From an uncultured Coriobacteriia bacterium (lineage in GTDB: Bacteria; Actinomycetota; Coriobacteriia; Anaerosomatales; PALSA-660), in the NCBI GenBank assembly GCA_903831865.1, contig CAIKZH010000059.1, forward strand, positions 1 through 45,417: a stretch of DNA of 45,417 bases. Direction: 5' to 3'. The notes under the pieces were generated by a model. That model saw nothing but the letters and a program-made list of their open reading frames with translations. It was not told where the DNA came from and did not search any database. Each line of letters begins with the position of its first letter. Within the stretch, counting starts at the first letter, position 1. Made by a program: the position numbers and the translations under genes. This document shows positions 1 to 8,710 of the stretch, one piece after another.

Positions 1-864
1 GCCCTGAAGGAACCCGACCAGGTTGTTGGCGATGAGCTGACCGACCACCAGATACATCACACCGAGGAGCAGCAGGAGCATCGGGATACCGGTCAGAGGA
101 TGCATCATCCACGAGGAGAGCTTCGCCCTGAAGGTAGCGGAGCGGATGTCCTCGTGCACGACGTGTCCGGTGACGTCGTCGACGCGCGCGCGGCGGTGCG
201 TGTAGATCTCGTCGCGCATCGTCCCGGGTTCGACACCGTGACGCGAGGCGACCGCTTCGTCGCCCTCGAGAAGCAGCAGCGCCTCGGCTCTCGTGCCCAC
301 AAGCGCCTCGGCGTCCGCGAGTGGCTTCATCAGCGCCGGATCGGCGTGGCCGGGGCGGGCCGACGCCAGCGCCGCCTTCAGCTCGTCGATGCCGCTGCCG
401 TCGACCGCCACGGTCTCGACGACGGGGACCCCGAGCAGGTCCTCCAGCAGGTCGCGGTCGACCGCCACGCCCTCCCGTCGCGCCTCGTCGGCCATGTTGA
501 GGGCGACCACAAGGGGCAGACCCATGTCGACGAGCTGCAGAGTGAGGAAGAGATCGCGCTCGAGGTGCACCGCGTCGACGACGTTCACGACCCGGTCGGC
601 GTAGAGGATCACGTCCCGTGCGACGGTCTCTTCGTCGTTGAAGGAGGAGACGCCGTAGACACCCGGAGTGTCCACGATGTCCGTGGCGCCCATCAGGCCG
701 TGGGTGAGCTCGACGGTCGTGCCGGGGAAGTTGGAGACGTCCACATAGGCGCCGGTCAGAGCGTTGAAGACGACAGACTTGCCGACGTTGGGATTCCCGG
801 CCAGAACGACCGCGCCCTCGAGGACGCCCTCAGGTGGGGCCGCGAGGGCCGGACGACGTGCCAT
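1..864 (-). CDS. feoB: FeoB ferrous iron transporter, N-terminal part (cut by window edge)
   Basis: FeoB imports Fe(II) across the inner membrane and carries a GTPase domain at its N terminus. The 288 codons seen here start at an ATG six bases after the feoA stop and run off the window. Visible G-protein motifs are G1 GNPNVGKS (residues 23-30), G3 DTPG (65-68) and G4 NMAD (123-126), followed by a helical linker. The first hydrophobic segment begins near residue 270 (WMMHPLTGIPMLLLLLGVMY), where the transmembrane Gate domain of FeoB is expected. Length, order of motifs and the feoA neighbour all fit FeoB. The C-terminal two thirds, including the rest of the membrane domain, is outside the window, so integrity cannot be judged. 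Confidence 0.93.
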   Translation of the reverse strand, partial: MARRPALAAPPEGVLEGAVVLAGNPNVGKSVVFNALTGAYVDVSNFPGTTVELTHGLMGATDIVDTPGVYGVSSFNDEETVARDVILYADRVVNVVDAVHLERDLFLTLQLVDMGLPLVVALNMADEARREGVAVDRDLLEDLLGVPVVETVAVDGSGIDELKAALASARPGHADPALMKPLADAEALVGTRAEALLLLEGDEAVASRHGVEPGTMRDEIYTHRRARVDDVTGHVVHEDIRSATFRAKLSSWMMHPLTGIPMLLLLLGVMYLVVGQLIANNLVGFLQG

Positions 865-870
865 GCCCCG

Positions 871-1143
871 CTACGCCGGGTCCGCGATGGGACGCACGCA
901 GATGCGCTTGGCGAGCTCACGCCCGACAGCGATCTCCTGGCGTCCGCTGCGAAGGACGATGGGGCCGGCCGGGATGCGCGTCACACAGTGAACGCACGCG
1001 CCCTCCGCCATCCCGAACCGCAGGGCCGTGATGCGGGCGCGCTCGTCTCCCACGTCCAGCACGAGGAGACGCTGGCCGGCACACGCATCCGCAAGAGTGC
1101 AGTCCGCGCAGACCTCGGTCACGCGAGCGCTCTTCTTGCGCAT
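871..1143 (-). CDS. feoA: FeoA-domain protein of the ferrous iron uptake system
   Basis: A 90-residue SH3-like FeoA protein, the usual small cytoplasmic partner of FeoB. The fold signature is seen in the order xALRFGMAEG (near residue 41), a short loop, then GPIVLRSGRQEIAVGRELAKRI near the C terminus. The N terminus carries two CxxC-like cysteines (EVCADC) and one further Cys (DACAG), which is not universal in FeoA and could bind metal. The start is the ATG at 1143, preceded by AAGGAG at seven bases; an open frame continues upstream but has no ribosome binding site and crosses the promoter. The gene is first in a feoA-feoB operon transcribed away from sdaAA. Confidence 0.9.
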   Translation of the reverse strand: MRKKSARVTEVCADCTLADACAGQRLLVLDVGDERARITALRFGMAEGACVHCVTRIPAGPIVLRSGRQEIAVGRELAKRICVRPIADPA

Positions 1144-1192
1144 GCGGCGGCTCCTTCTCCATGCTTCGGGCTGACGGGCTCCGGCCTCTTGG

Positions 1193-1206
1193 TTAGCATC
1201 TACTAA
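1193..1206. promoter_or_regulatory. Possible DtxR/IdeR-family iron repressor site
   Basis: TTAG-N6-CTAA with a flanking GGTTAG resembles the half-sites of DtxR/IdeR operators (TTAGGTTAG..CTAACC). It lies about 10-23 bases downstream of the predicted feoA transcript start, a position suited to repression. A second TTAG overlaps the -10 box. The match is imperfect and no regulator gene is nearby, so this is an inference from motif and context. Confidence 0.35.
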
Positions 1207-1222
1207 GCGATTTCCTTGCCAC

Positions 1223-1251
1223 ATACTAACAAGGTTGCGGTCCCGGGTCAA
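1223..1251 (-). promoter_or_regulatory. Promoter of feoA-feoB
   Basis: On the minus strand there is TTGACC (1251-1246), a 17-base spacer and TAGTAT (1228-1223). This is a good match to a housekeeping sigma promoter with the TANNNT type of -10 box seen elsewhere in this window. The predicted transcript start is near 1216, leaving about 70 bases of leader before feoA. Confidence 0.6.
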
Positions 1252-1342
1252 GACCCGAACGCCGGACGCGATGCTACCATCGACATCGCGCTCCGCAAGG
1301 CTCGGGCGCAGCCGGTACCGCGAGTGCGGAAGGACCCGGGAC

Positions 1343-2221
1343 ATGGGCTACGGAAGTTTCGCGGAGATCCTTCGGGCGACGGGGTCAGCCGGCTCCATCG
1401 GTGAGGCTGCTGTCCTCCGTGAGTGCGAGGAGACAGGGGCCACTCGCGAGGCCGTGCTCGCCCGTCTCGAAGAAGCGCTCGACGTGATGCAGGCCGCGGT
1501 CGCCTCCGGGATGCGCGGCGAAATACGTTCGAGGTCGGGCATCACGGGCGGTGATGCCCGCCGGGTCGCCGAAGGGCCGGCGGCGCTCGCGGGGACCACC
1601 TTCTCGCAGGTCATCGCCTCGGCGCTGGCCGTGGCCGAGGTCAACGCCGCCATGGGACGGGTCGTCGCGGCGCCTACGGGCGGGGCCTCCGGCGTCCTGC
1701 CCGGCGTCCTGCTCACGATCGCCGAGAAACTCAAGGCGCCGCGGGAACGCGTCGTGCTCGCCCTCGCTGCCGCCGGGGCGATGGGGGGCGTCATCGCGTC
1801 GAAGGCATCGCTCTCGGGCGCTTCGAGCGGGTGTCAGGCGGAGGTCGGCGCGGGGGCGGCGATGGCGGCAGCCGCGGCGGTGGAGCTCGCCGGAGGGAGT
1901 CCGACGCAGGCGGGACACGCCGCCTCTCTCGCGCTCCAGGGACAGATGGGACTCGTGTGCGATCCGGTGGGCGGTCTCGTGGAGGTCCCATGCGTCGCGC
2001 GCAACGCTACGGGGGCGGCGGTCGCCCTCGCAGGCGCTGAGATGGCTCTCGCAGGTGTCGAGTTCCCGATCCCGTTCGACCAGGTTGCCGCAGCGATGGG
2101 AGCGGTGGGCCGCAGCCTCCCGCCCAGCTTGCGAGAGACCGCGATGGGGGGCCTCGCCCGGACGCCCGCCGGGAGAGACCTGGCCGCGAGCGCCGAGCGT
2201 GCCCGCAAGGCCGCAAGGTGA
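1343..2221 (+). CDS. sdaAA: L-serine dehydratase, iron-sulfur dependent, alpha subunit
   Basis: A 292-residue protein matching the catalytic alpha chain of type 1 [4Fe-4S] L-serine dehydratases, which convert L-serine to pyruvate and ammonia. Three cysteines sit at residues 164 (SGCQAE), 206 (GLVCDPV) and 217 (VEVPC). Their spacing of 42 and 11 is the same as for the cluster-binding cysteines known in the single-chain Legionella enzyme. Other family signatures are APTGGASGVLPG and SGxxxGCQAEVG. The ATG at 1343 is chosen because GGAAGGA lies eight bases upstream and it fits the family N terminus; the open frame begins earlier without a start signal. The beta subunit, usually adjacent, is not present beside it. 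The stop overlaps the start of the next gene (GTGA). Confidence 0.92.
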   Translation: MGYGSFAEILRATGSAGSIGEAAVLRECEETGATREAVLARLEEALDVMQAAVASGMRGEIRSRSGITGGDARRVAEGPAALAGTTFSQVIASALAVAEVNAAMGRVVAAPTGGASGVLPGVLLTIAEKLKAPRERVVLALAAAGAMGGVIASKASLSGASSGCQAEVGAGAAMAAAAAVELAGGSPTQAGHAASLALQGQMGLVCDPVGGLVEVPCVARNATGAAVALAGAEMALAGVEFPIPFDQVAAAMGAVGRSLPPSLRETAMGGLARTPAGRDLAASAERARKAAR

Positions 2222-4908
2222 GCGACGGGGACGACGCGCGTCAGGAGCCGTGGCACCTGCGTGAGGCCGCAGCCATCGTCGCCGGCCTTCACTCTGACGC
2301 CGAGGCCGGGCTGACCTCCGCGGATGCCGCCAGCCGGCTCGCGGACCTTGGCCCCAACGTGCTCGAGCCCGTCCGGGTCACGCCTGCGTGGAGGATATTC
2401 GTCGGGCAGTTCAACGACTTCATGATCTGGGTCCTCTTCGCCGCCGTCGCCATCTCCGCGCTCGAGGGCGAGCTCGTCGACGCGATCGCGATCACGGCGA
2501 TCCTCCTGCTCAACGGGGTGCTCGGCTTCGTTCAGGAGTACAGGGCCGGACAGGCCATGGCCGCCCTCAACGAGCTTTCCGCGCCCACCGCGGCGGTGAT
2601 CCGAGACGGAGTGGAGACGCGGATCGGCGCGGGCGCTCTCGTCCCCGGCGACGTCGTCCTCCTGGCCTCGGGCGACCGGGTGCCCGCCGATGGCCGCCTG
2701 CTCGCCGCTGCGGCGCTGCGCGTCGACGAGGCCACGCTCACCGGAGAGAGCCGGGCCGCTTCCAAGGTCGTTGAGCCCATGCAGGACCCGGAGGCGGCCA
2801 TCGGCGACCGTGCGAACCTCGTGTTCTCGGGGACATCTGTGGCCGTCGGCCGTGGCCGGTTCGTGGTGACCGGGACGGGCCGACGCACCGAGATGGGCCG
2901 CATCGCGCGGCTGCTCGCCGAGCAGGTGGAGGAACCCACCCCGCTCCAGCGGGAGCTGCGATCGGTGGGGAAGTGGATCGGCATAGGCGTGCTGACGGTA
3001 TGCGCCCTCGTGTTCGTCGTCAGCGTCCTTCGGGGCGCCGCGCCGGGCGAGACGTTCGCCGGACACGTCACCCTGGCCCTCCTTATCGCCATCTCGCTCG
3101 CGGTGGCCGCCATCCCCGAGGGCCTGCCGGCCATCGTGACCGTCTCTCTATCTCTGGGAGTCCGCCGGATGGCCGAGCGAAACGCGATCGTGAGGCGTCT
3201 GCACGCGGTGGAGACCCTTGGCTCGACCACCTTCATCTGCACCGACAAGACCGGCACGCTCACACGCAACGAGATGACTGTGACTCGTCTTGTCGTGGGC
3301 GAGGACGACGTCTCGGTTGCTCCCGACTGGACGCTGACACCAGCCGCCCGTCCCCCCGATGGCGGAGAGCTCCAGCTGATGATGCAGGCAGCGGCATCGT
3401 GCAACGACGCGCGCATGAGCGCCGACGGCACGCTCGCGGGCGATCCGACAGAGACCGCGCTGATCGTGGCGGCGGACCACCTCGGGAGCGGGTGGCCCCG
3501 GCCGCGAAGGCTGGGCGAGGTGCCCTTCGACTCCGCCCGCAAGAGGATGACCACTGTCCACGAGGCGGGGCCGGGCCGCCGGGTCGCCTACATGAAGGGT
3601 GCGCCCGGAGTCGTGTTGCGCCTGTGCACCCACGCGAGGTCTCACGGCGTGACCGTCCCTCTCGACGATGCGGCCCGAGGGGCGTCTGCCGCGCGCGCGG
3701 ACTCGATGGCCGCTGGAGGTTGGCGGGTGCTCGCGCTCGCGTTCCGGGATCTGGAGCCGGCCGATCCCGACGAGGGTGAGGTCCTCGAGCACGACCTCGT
3801 GTTCCTCGGGCTCGTCGGCATGCTCGACCCGCCCAGGGCGGAGGTGCCGGCTGCCATCAGAGAGTGCCTGCGCGCCGGCATCAGGATCGCGATGGTCACA
3901 GGCGACCACGCGCTGACCGCGCAGGCGGTGGGCGCGAAGATCGGGTTGCCCGGCGCCGAGGAGACCGTGACCGGCGCCGAGCTCCAGCGGATGACTGACG
4001 CAGAGCTCTTGCGCCGCGTGGAGTCGATAGGCATCTACGCTCGCGTGGACCCCGAACACAAGCTGCGGATCGTGGAAGCTCTCCAGCGCCGAGGCGAGAT
4101 CGTGGCGATGACGGGCGATGGGGTCAACGACGCGCCGGCTCTCGCCCGCGCCGATATAGGCGTCGCCATGGGGCGCGTCGGCACCGACGTGAGCCGTGAG
4201 GCGGCGGACATGGTGCTCGCGGACGACGACTTCGCGACCATCGTGGCGGCGGTCCACGAGGGGCGCGCGGTCTTCGCAGACCTTCGCAAGTTCATCCTGT
4301 ACCTGGTGACCTGCAACATCTCCGAGGTGCTCGTGGTCTTCACGACCACCTTCTTCTCCTCGGTCCCGGCGCTGAGGCCGCTCCAGCTGCTGTGGGTCAA
4401 CCTCATCACCGACGGACTGCCCGCCCTCGCGCTCGGCGTCGACCCGCCCGCGGCGGACCTGATGGGCCGAGCGCCGCGCGCCGCGGACGAGGGGATCCTC
4501 ACGCGGCACAACCGATGGCGCGTCGTGTGGCAGGGTTCGCTCATCACGCTCGGGGCGCTCGCCGTCTACGCGTACGCGGCATGGATGATGCCGGGGCACG
4601 GGCCCGAGAAGGCCCAGACGATGCTCTTCACCACGATGGTCGTCGCACAGCTCGCGTACTCGTTCAGCTTCCGTTCTGAGACGCGCAGCGTCCTTTCGAG
4701 CGAGTCCCTGCGCAACCGCTGGCTCCTGCTCGCGCTGGTGGGTTCGCTCGCCCTGCAACTCCTCGCGATCTACGCTCCCCCCCTCCAGGCCGTGTTCAGC
4801 ACCACCGCCCTGAACGTGTCGGACTGGGCGGCCGTCCTCATCGCCGCGCTGCTGCCCTCGGCCGTGATCGACATCGTGAAGACGGCATCGGCGCGCCGGA
4901 CGCCCTGA
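2218..4908 (+). CDS. P-type (P2A, SERCA-like) calcium-transporting ATPase
   Basis: An 896-residue cation pump that uses ATP to move a divalent cation, most likely Ca2+, out of the cytoplasm. Motifs in order are the N-terminal cation-ATPase domain, TGES (175-178, actuator), PEGLPA in M4 (Glu301), the phosphorylation site DKTGTLT (Asp343), KGAP (nucleotide domain), MVTGD, and TGDGVNDAPAL (Asp634 region). The calcium ligands of SERCA are retained in kind: CNISEV in M5 (Asn and Glu) and WVNLITDGLPA in M6 (Asn, Thr, Asp). This favours Ca2+ over Na+/K+ or Mn2+ pumps, although substrate cannot be proven from sequence. It starts at a GTG overlapping the sdaAA stop by four bases, so translation is probably coupled, although the functional link with serine catabolism is unclear. 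Confidence 0.93.
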   Translation: MSDGDDARQEPWHLREAAAIVAGLHSDAEAGLTSADAASRLADLGPNVLEPVRVTPAWRIFVGQFNDFMIWVLFAAVAISALEGELVDAIAITAILLLNGVLGFVQEYRAGQAMAALNELSAPTAAVIRDGVETRIGAGALVPGDVVLLASGDRVPADGRLLAAAALRVDEATLTGESRAASKVVEPMQDPEAAIGDRANLVFSGTSVAVGRGRFVVTGTGRRTEMGRIARLLAEQVEEPTPLQRELRSVGKWIGIGVLTVCALVFVVSVLRGAAPGETFAGHVTLALLIAISLAVAAIPEGLPAIVTVSLSLGVRRMAERNAIVRRLHAVETLGSTTFICTDKTGTLTRNEMTVTRLVVGEDDVSVAPDWTLTPAARPPDGGELQLMMQAAASCNDARMSADGTLAGDPTETALIVAADHLGSGWPRPRRLGEVPFDSARKRMTTVHEAGPGRRVAYMKGAPGVVLRLCTHARSHGVTVPLDDAARGASAARADSMAAGGWRVLALAFRDLEPADPDEGEVLEHDLVFLGLVGMLDPPRAEVPAAIRECLRAGIRIAMVTGDHALTAQAVGAKIGLPGAEETVTGAELQRMTDAELLRRVESIGIYARVDPEHKLRIVEALQRRGEIVAMTGDGVNDAPALARADIGVAMGRVGTDVSREAADMVLADDDFATIVAAVHEGRAVFADLRKFILYLVTCNISEVLVVFTTTFFSSVPALRPLQLLWVNLITDGLPALALGVDPPAADLMGRAPRAADEGILTRHNRWRVVWQGSLITLGALAVYAYAAWMMPGHGPEKAQTMLFTTMVVAQLAYSFSFRSETRSVLSSESLRNRWLLLALVGSLALQLLAIYAPPLQAVFSTTALNVSDWAAVLIAALLPSAVIDIVKTASARRTP

Positions 4909-4931
4909 GAAGACCGCCGACCGGCGGACAC

Positions 4932-4962
4932 TTCACACATCCGAGCTTGCGATAGCTACCAT
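4932..4962 (+). promoter_or_regulatory. Possible promoter of the histidine kinase gene
   Basis: TTCACA (4932-4937), a 19-base spacer and TACCAT (4957-4962). The same GCTACCAT core occurs at 1273-1280 upstream of sdaAA, where the -35 match is poor. The spacer is long, so this is a weak call. Confidence 0.35.
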
Positions 4963-5018
4963 TGTCGCGACCACATGCGCGAGGTAGGTCGAGCCTCGCG
5001 TCGGAGACGGGGCGTCGC

Positions 5019-6545
5019 ATGGCACGATCTCAGAACCGGCCGACCCCCCGCGGGCCCGGCCCGGCGCCCGACACCATCGGCGGGCGACTCGCGATCATCA
5101 TGGTCCTGCTCGCGTTCGTGACCGCCGCTGTCGTCATCGGCGTCGACACGACGCTGGCGCTTCTCGACCTTCCGGTCCGCACGGTGATGTTCACCTCGAT
5201 CCTGGCAGGAGCGCTCGCCGCCGCAGCGGGCGCGGGTCTCGCCTTCTGGATGACACGCAGGACCCGCGAGTCGATCGTCTTGCTCGTGGACCGCGTGAAG
5301 ACGCAGGGCTACATGGCTGCCGAGGGGGCGCCCTATGTCACCGGTGAGGTGGACGATCCCTCGCTGCCGGCCGAGCTGAGAGAGCTCGCAGCAGTTGTGG
5401 AGGACCTGCTGGAACACCTGGGCACGCGCCAGGCCGAACTGAAGGACGCCATCCGGGACGCGGAGGCCGCGGAGGAGACGCTCGGTGTCGTCGTGAGCGA
5501 ATCGACCGAGGTCAAGATCCTGCTGGAGGATGGACGCGTCGTGCTCGCCAACCCGGCCGCGGCGACCGCCTTGGACCGACCGATGCTCCTTGGCGTGACG
5601 ATGGGCGAGGCCCTCGCCGACATCGATCTCCGCAGCGAGGACAGCCCGTCCATCACGCCGCTGCAGCTGCTCGAACGGGCACTGGAGGAGCCCACGATGG
5701 TCGCGCTCACCTCGGCTGACCGCGCCGAGCGGTGGTACGTGGCCCAGGCTGTCCGGCATCCGGACGACCTGCACAACCGGATACTGTTCTCGGCTCGCGA
5801 CGTCACGGAGGAGCGGCGCCTGGAGCAGATCCGCGCGGAGATCGTCTCGATCGTCTCGCACGATCTGCGCTCACCTCTGTCGGTGGTGGTCGGCTACCTC
5901 GATCTGCTTCGGGCCCCGCTCGCCGACGAAGCGCGCAACCGGGCGATCGACACGGCGCAGCGCAGCGCAGCACGCATGGCGGACCTCCTTGAAGACCTGC
6001 TGTCGGCGACACGAGCCGAGGAACTGCTCGCCCCCTCGGAACTCACACCGCTACCTCTGCTCATGGTCGTGGAGGAGGTCGTGGGTTCTCTCGGACCCAC
6101 GCACGCGGAGCGCGTCCTGCGGCTGGAGCACGACTGCAGTCCTGTCGTGATGGGCGAGGACAAGAGGCTCCGCCAGGTGCTCGTCAACCTGGTGACGAAC
6201 GCTTTCAAGTACGCTCCGGAGACCGAGCCGATCGTCGTGCGAGTCACGTGCGCCGCCGGCCGCGCCCAAGTCGCGGTCGTCGACCGGGGTCCGGGGGTGC
6301 CGGAGGACGAACGCGTCCGCATCTTCGAGCGGTTCGCCCGCGTCGAGACGACGAGTGAGCGGCCTGGGGTCGGGTTGGGGCTCTACATCGTCAGCATCAT
6401 CTCGCGCAACCATGGCGGGTCCGCGCGAGTCGAGGAGACGCCCGGAGGCGGCGCGACGTTCGTGGTCGACCTCCCGCTCGCAGGCCACCTCGTCGACGGC
6501 GAACTCGTGCTCGATGAAAGCCCGGCCGGCGACTCCGCTCTGTAG
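5019..6545 (+). CDS. Membrane-bound PAS-type sensor histidine kinase
   Basis: A 508-residue sensor kinase. Two hydrophobic segments near residues 23-45 and 53-76 form a membrane hairpin with almost no extracytoplasmic domain, followed by a linker. A PAS-like region at about 150-260 contains EDGRVVLANPAAATAL. The HisKA box is VSHDLRSPL with phospho-acceptor His281, followed by the HATPase elements LVNLVTNAFKYAP (N box), DRGPGVPE (G1), FERFAR (F) and GVGLGLYIV (G2). The lack of a sensor loop suggests that it reads a membrane or cytoplasmic signal through the PAS domain. The ATG at 5019 is preceded by GGAG at 12 bases; a TTG 57 bases upstream overlaps the putative -10 and is less likely. No response regulator is adjacent, so its partner is unknown. 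Confidence 0.88.
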   Translation: MARSQNRPTPRGPGPAPDTIGGRLAIIMVLLAFVTAAVVIGVDTTLALLDLPVRTVMFTSILAGALAAAAGAGLAFWMTRRTRESIVLLVDRVKTQGYMAAEGAPYVTGEVDDPSLPAELRELAAVVEDLLEHLGTRQAELKDAIRDAEAAEETLGVVVSESTEVKILLEDGRVVLANPAAATALDRPMLLGVTMGEALADIDLRSEDSPSITPLQLLERALEEPTMVALTSADRAERWYVAQAVRHPDDLHNRILFSARDVTEERRLEQIRAEIVSIVSHDLRSPLSVVVGYLDLLRAPLADEARNRAIDTAQRSAARMADLLEDLLSATRAEELLAPSELTPLPLLMVVEEVVGSLGPTHAERVLRLEHDCSPVVMGEDKRLRQVLVNLVTNAFKYAPETEPIVVRVTCAAGRAQVAVVDRGPGVPEDERVRIFERFARVETTSERPGVGLGLYIVSIISRNHGGSARVEETPGGGATFVVDLPLAGHLVDGELVLDESPAGDSAL

Positions 6546-6559
6546 GGATCGGACGCGAG

Positions 6560-7513
6560 TCAGCCGCGCCTGTCCTGCCAGTCGTCGAGCGCCAGTCCCA
6601 CGAGCCTCTCGCAGAGATCAGGGAAGGTGATGCCGGCCGCGGCCGCGGCATCCGGCAGGAGACTCGTCGCCGTCATGCCGGGGATCGTATTGGTCTCCAG
6701 AAGCAGGATGTGGCCATCAGGGGTGACGATCGTGTCGGACCGGGACATCCCCGCGCAGCCGAGGGCGACGTGGGCGGCGACCGCGATGCTCTGACACGTC
6801 GCCCGCGCCTCGTCGCTCACCCTGGCCGGGATGATGTGGGTCGACATCCCCGGGACGTACTTGGACTCATAGTCGTAGAACTCGTTCTCCGGAACGATCT
6901 CCAGCGTCGGGAGCGCCATCGGATCGCGATTGCCGATGACACCCACGGTGACTTCGATCCCTGCCTCGAACCGCTCGACCAGCACAAGAGCGTCGTGCTC
7001 GAAGGCGTTGGCGATCGCGGCGGACAACTCCGAGGGATCGTGCACGATGGCCATGCCCACCGAGGACCCTTCCCCCGACGGCTTCACGACCGTTCGCGGA
7101 CCGAGTGCTTCGGTGATCGCCGCATAGTCGACCGGCTCGCCACGGCGAAGCACGAGATCGGCGGGTGTGGGCAGACCCTCCATCGCGAAGAGCTTCTTGC
7201 TCATCACCTTGTTCATCGCCAGAGCGCTCGCAAGCACTCCGGAGCCCACGTAGGGCATGTCGAGCAGCTCGAGCAGGCCCTGGACGGTCCCATCTTCACC
7301 GAAGCGCCCGTGAAGGCAGATGAACACGACCTCGGGCGCCGCCGCGCGAAGACTCTCGATGAACCCGGACTCGCCCGTGTCCACCGCCACGACCTCGTGG
7401 CCCCGCTCCTCCAGAGCGGACACGACCTGCCTGCCGGTGTTGAGCGAGACCTCCCTCTCGGCTGAGCGACCGCCGAGGAGCACCGCGATCCGATGTCGGA
7501 CCGAGCCGTCCAT
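6560..7513 (-). CDS. ddl: D-alanine--D-alanine ligase
   Basis: A 317-residue ATP-grasp enzyme that joins two D-alanines for the peptidoglycan stem peptide in the cytoplasm. Family signatures run in order: VLLGGRSAEREVSL at the N terminus, HGRFGEDGTVQGLLELL, YVGSGVLASALAMNK, VVKPSGEGSSVGM (ATP-binding loop), EFYDYESKY, and the Mg2+-binding C-terminal stretch LLETNTIPGMTATSL. The start at 7513 has AAGGGAG ten bases upstream and fits the family; the frame is open further but with unlike sequence. It ends 14 bases from the convergent histidine kinase gene. It follows the acidic membrane protein gene by 23 bases, so the two are probably cotranscribed. Confidence 0.95.
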   Translation of the reverse strand: MDGSVRHRIAVLLGGRSAEREVSLNTGRQVVSALEERGHEVVAVDTGESGFIESLRAAAPEVVFICLHGRFGEDGTVQGLLELLDMPYVGSGVLASALAMNKVMSKKLFAMEGLPTPADLVLRRGEPVDYAAITEALGPRTVVKPSGEGSSVGMAIVHDPSELSAAIANAFEHDALVLVERFEAGIEVTVGVIGNRDPMALPTLEIVPENEFYDYESKYVPGMSTHIIPARVSDEARATCQSIAVAAHVALGCAGMSRSDTIVTPDGHILLLETNTIPGMTATSLLPDAAAAAGITFPDLCERLVGLALDDWQDRRG

Positions 7514-7536
7514 CTTCCGATGACTCCCTTCGAGGA

Positions 7537-8475
7537 CTAGCGGATCACTCCGGTGCGATGCAGATCGAGGGCGATGAGCGCGATCCACCACAGGACGACG
7601 CCGACAGTCATCCATCCTGCGGTCCTCAGGAGGATCGCCTGCGTGAGACCCTGCTTCTCCTCCGTGCTCGCTCCCGACCTTCCCGTGAGCCATGCGGCAA
7701 GGCCCACGAACAGACCGATGACGGTGAGCCCGGCCCCTCCGAGGACGAAGATCGCGTAGCGTGACGAACCGGTGAACAAGCCCGCGGACACCGGCCAGAG
7801 CAGATAGGTCATCGCGCCCGCGAACACGACCCAGACCCCGCCGTACACCCAGAACGGAACGCGGGTGTCCATGCGCTCGCGTGCCAGCCCGGACTCGGTC
7901 GCAGCTTCTTCAACCGTCGCCACAGCCTCAGCAGCGTCCGCGGGGGCACCCTCGACGGCGCCCTCGGCGCCCTCTTCGGCGACAGTCTCCGTGGCGCCCT
8001 CGGCGCCTTCGCCTTCGGCCGCTTCGGACTCAGCGGTCTCAGCGACCTCACCTTCAGCGGCCTCGGTCCCGTCCGCATCCTGCGTCTCGCCAGACGCGGG
8101 CTCCTCGGCTCCCTGAGACTCCTTGATCTCGGCGACCATGTCGTCGAGCGTGAGACCGGCCGCTGCCGCCGCGGGTTCCGGCTCCCTCTCCAACACGAGT
8201 TCGGGAGCGGGGTGCTCTTCAGGAGCCTCGGGACTCTCGGCGGCTGCCGACTCCTCGAGCGGCTCCGGCTCCTGCAGCGGCTGCCCCTCCTCAGCAGGCT
8301 CGGGCTCCTGGTCGGCTGCGAGCGTCTCCTCGACGTCGCTCCCCGGCTCGTCGAAGGAGGTCTCCTCCGCGTCTCCAGGCGTCGGGGTCGGAGCCTCGTC
8401 CGCCGGCTCGGCCTCCGTCGACGGGACCGTGACCTCTTCCGTCTCCATGTCGCGCGAGTGGGGCGCCTCGTCCAT
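7537..8475 (-). CDS. Acidic low-complexity protein with three C-terminal membrane segments
   Basis: I do not recognise this 312-residue protein. Residues 1 to about 200 are almost entirely Glu, Ala, Pro, Thr and Ser in loose repeats (EPEPAEEG, AEGEVAETAESEAAEGEGAEG) and are surely disordered and strongly negative. The last third has three hydrophobic segments at about 207-230, 239-262 and 286-306. With a cytoplasmic acidic tail this could be a membrane anchor or scaffold. The start ATG has GGAGG five bases upstream. It sits ahead of ddl with 23 bases between, so a cell-envelope role is possible by context only. The low-complexity part makes homology searches unreliable, and the length of the acidic region may vary between strains. 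Confidence 0.75.
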   Translation of the reverse strand: MDEAPHSRDMETEEVTVPSTEAEPADEAPTPTPGDAEETSFDEPGSDVEETLAADQEPEPAEEGQPLQEPEPLEESAAAESPEAPEEHPAPELVLEREPEPAAAAAGLTLDDMVAEIKESQGAEEPASGETQDADGTEAAEGEVAETAESEAAEGEGAEGATETVAEEGAEGAVEGAPADAAEAVATVEEAATESGLARERMDTRVPFWVYGGVWVVFAGAMTYLLWPVSAGLFTGSSRYAIFVLGGAGLTVIGLFVGLAAWLTGRSGASTEEKQGLTQAILLRTAGWMTVGVVLWWIALIALDLHRTGVIR

Positions 8476-8710
8476 GCCGACCTCCGCCTGATGTGGGTAC
8501 CTTCAGGCAGTCTATGCGAGCGGAGGGGGGCGGGCAACGCGACCATGTCGCGCGTGAGGGGATGACGCCGTCCCACGTGAGGAGGGCGACCGCCGACACT
8601 CCGACAGACGCCTTTCCGAAGGTCTGGTAGGCTCGGTCACCCGGCGGGCACAGCACCCGGCACCGATCGACGCCAGGACCCGCCCCCACGAGGACACGGA
8701 GCACGAAGAC

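Noticed and set aside
100-1206. A 368-codon open frame on the plus strand
   Set aside because: It is antisense to feoB and feoA, whose protein motifs are unmistakable. Long spurious frames are expected at this GC content.
3148-4758. A 536-codon minus-strand frame
   Set aside because: It lies fully antisense to the P-type ATPase and its composition (Arg/His/Glu-rich) is that of a shadow frame.
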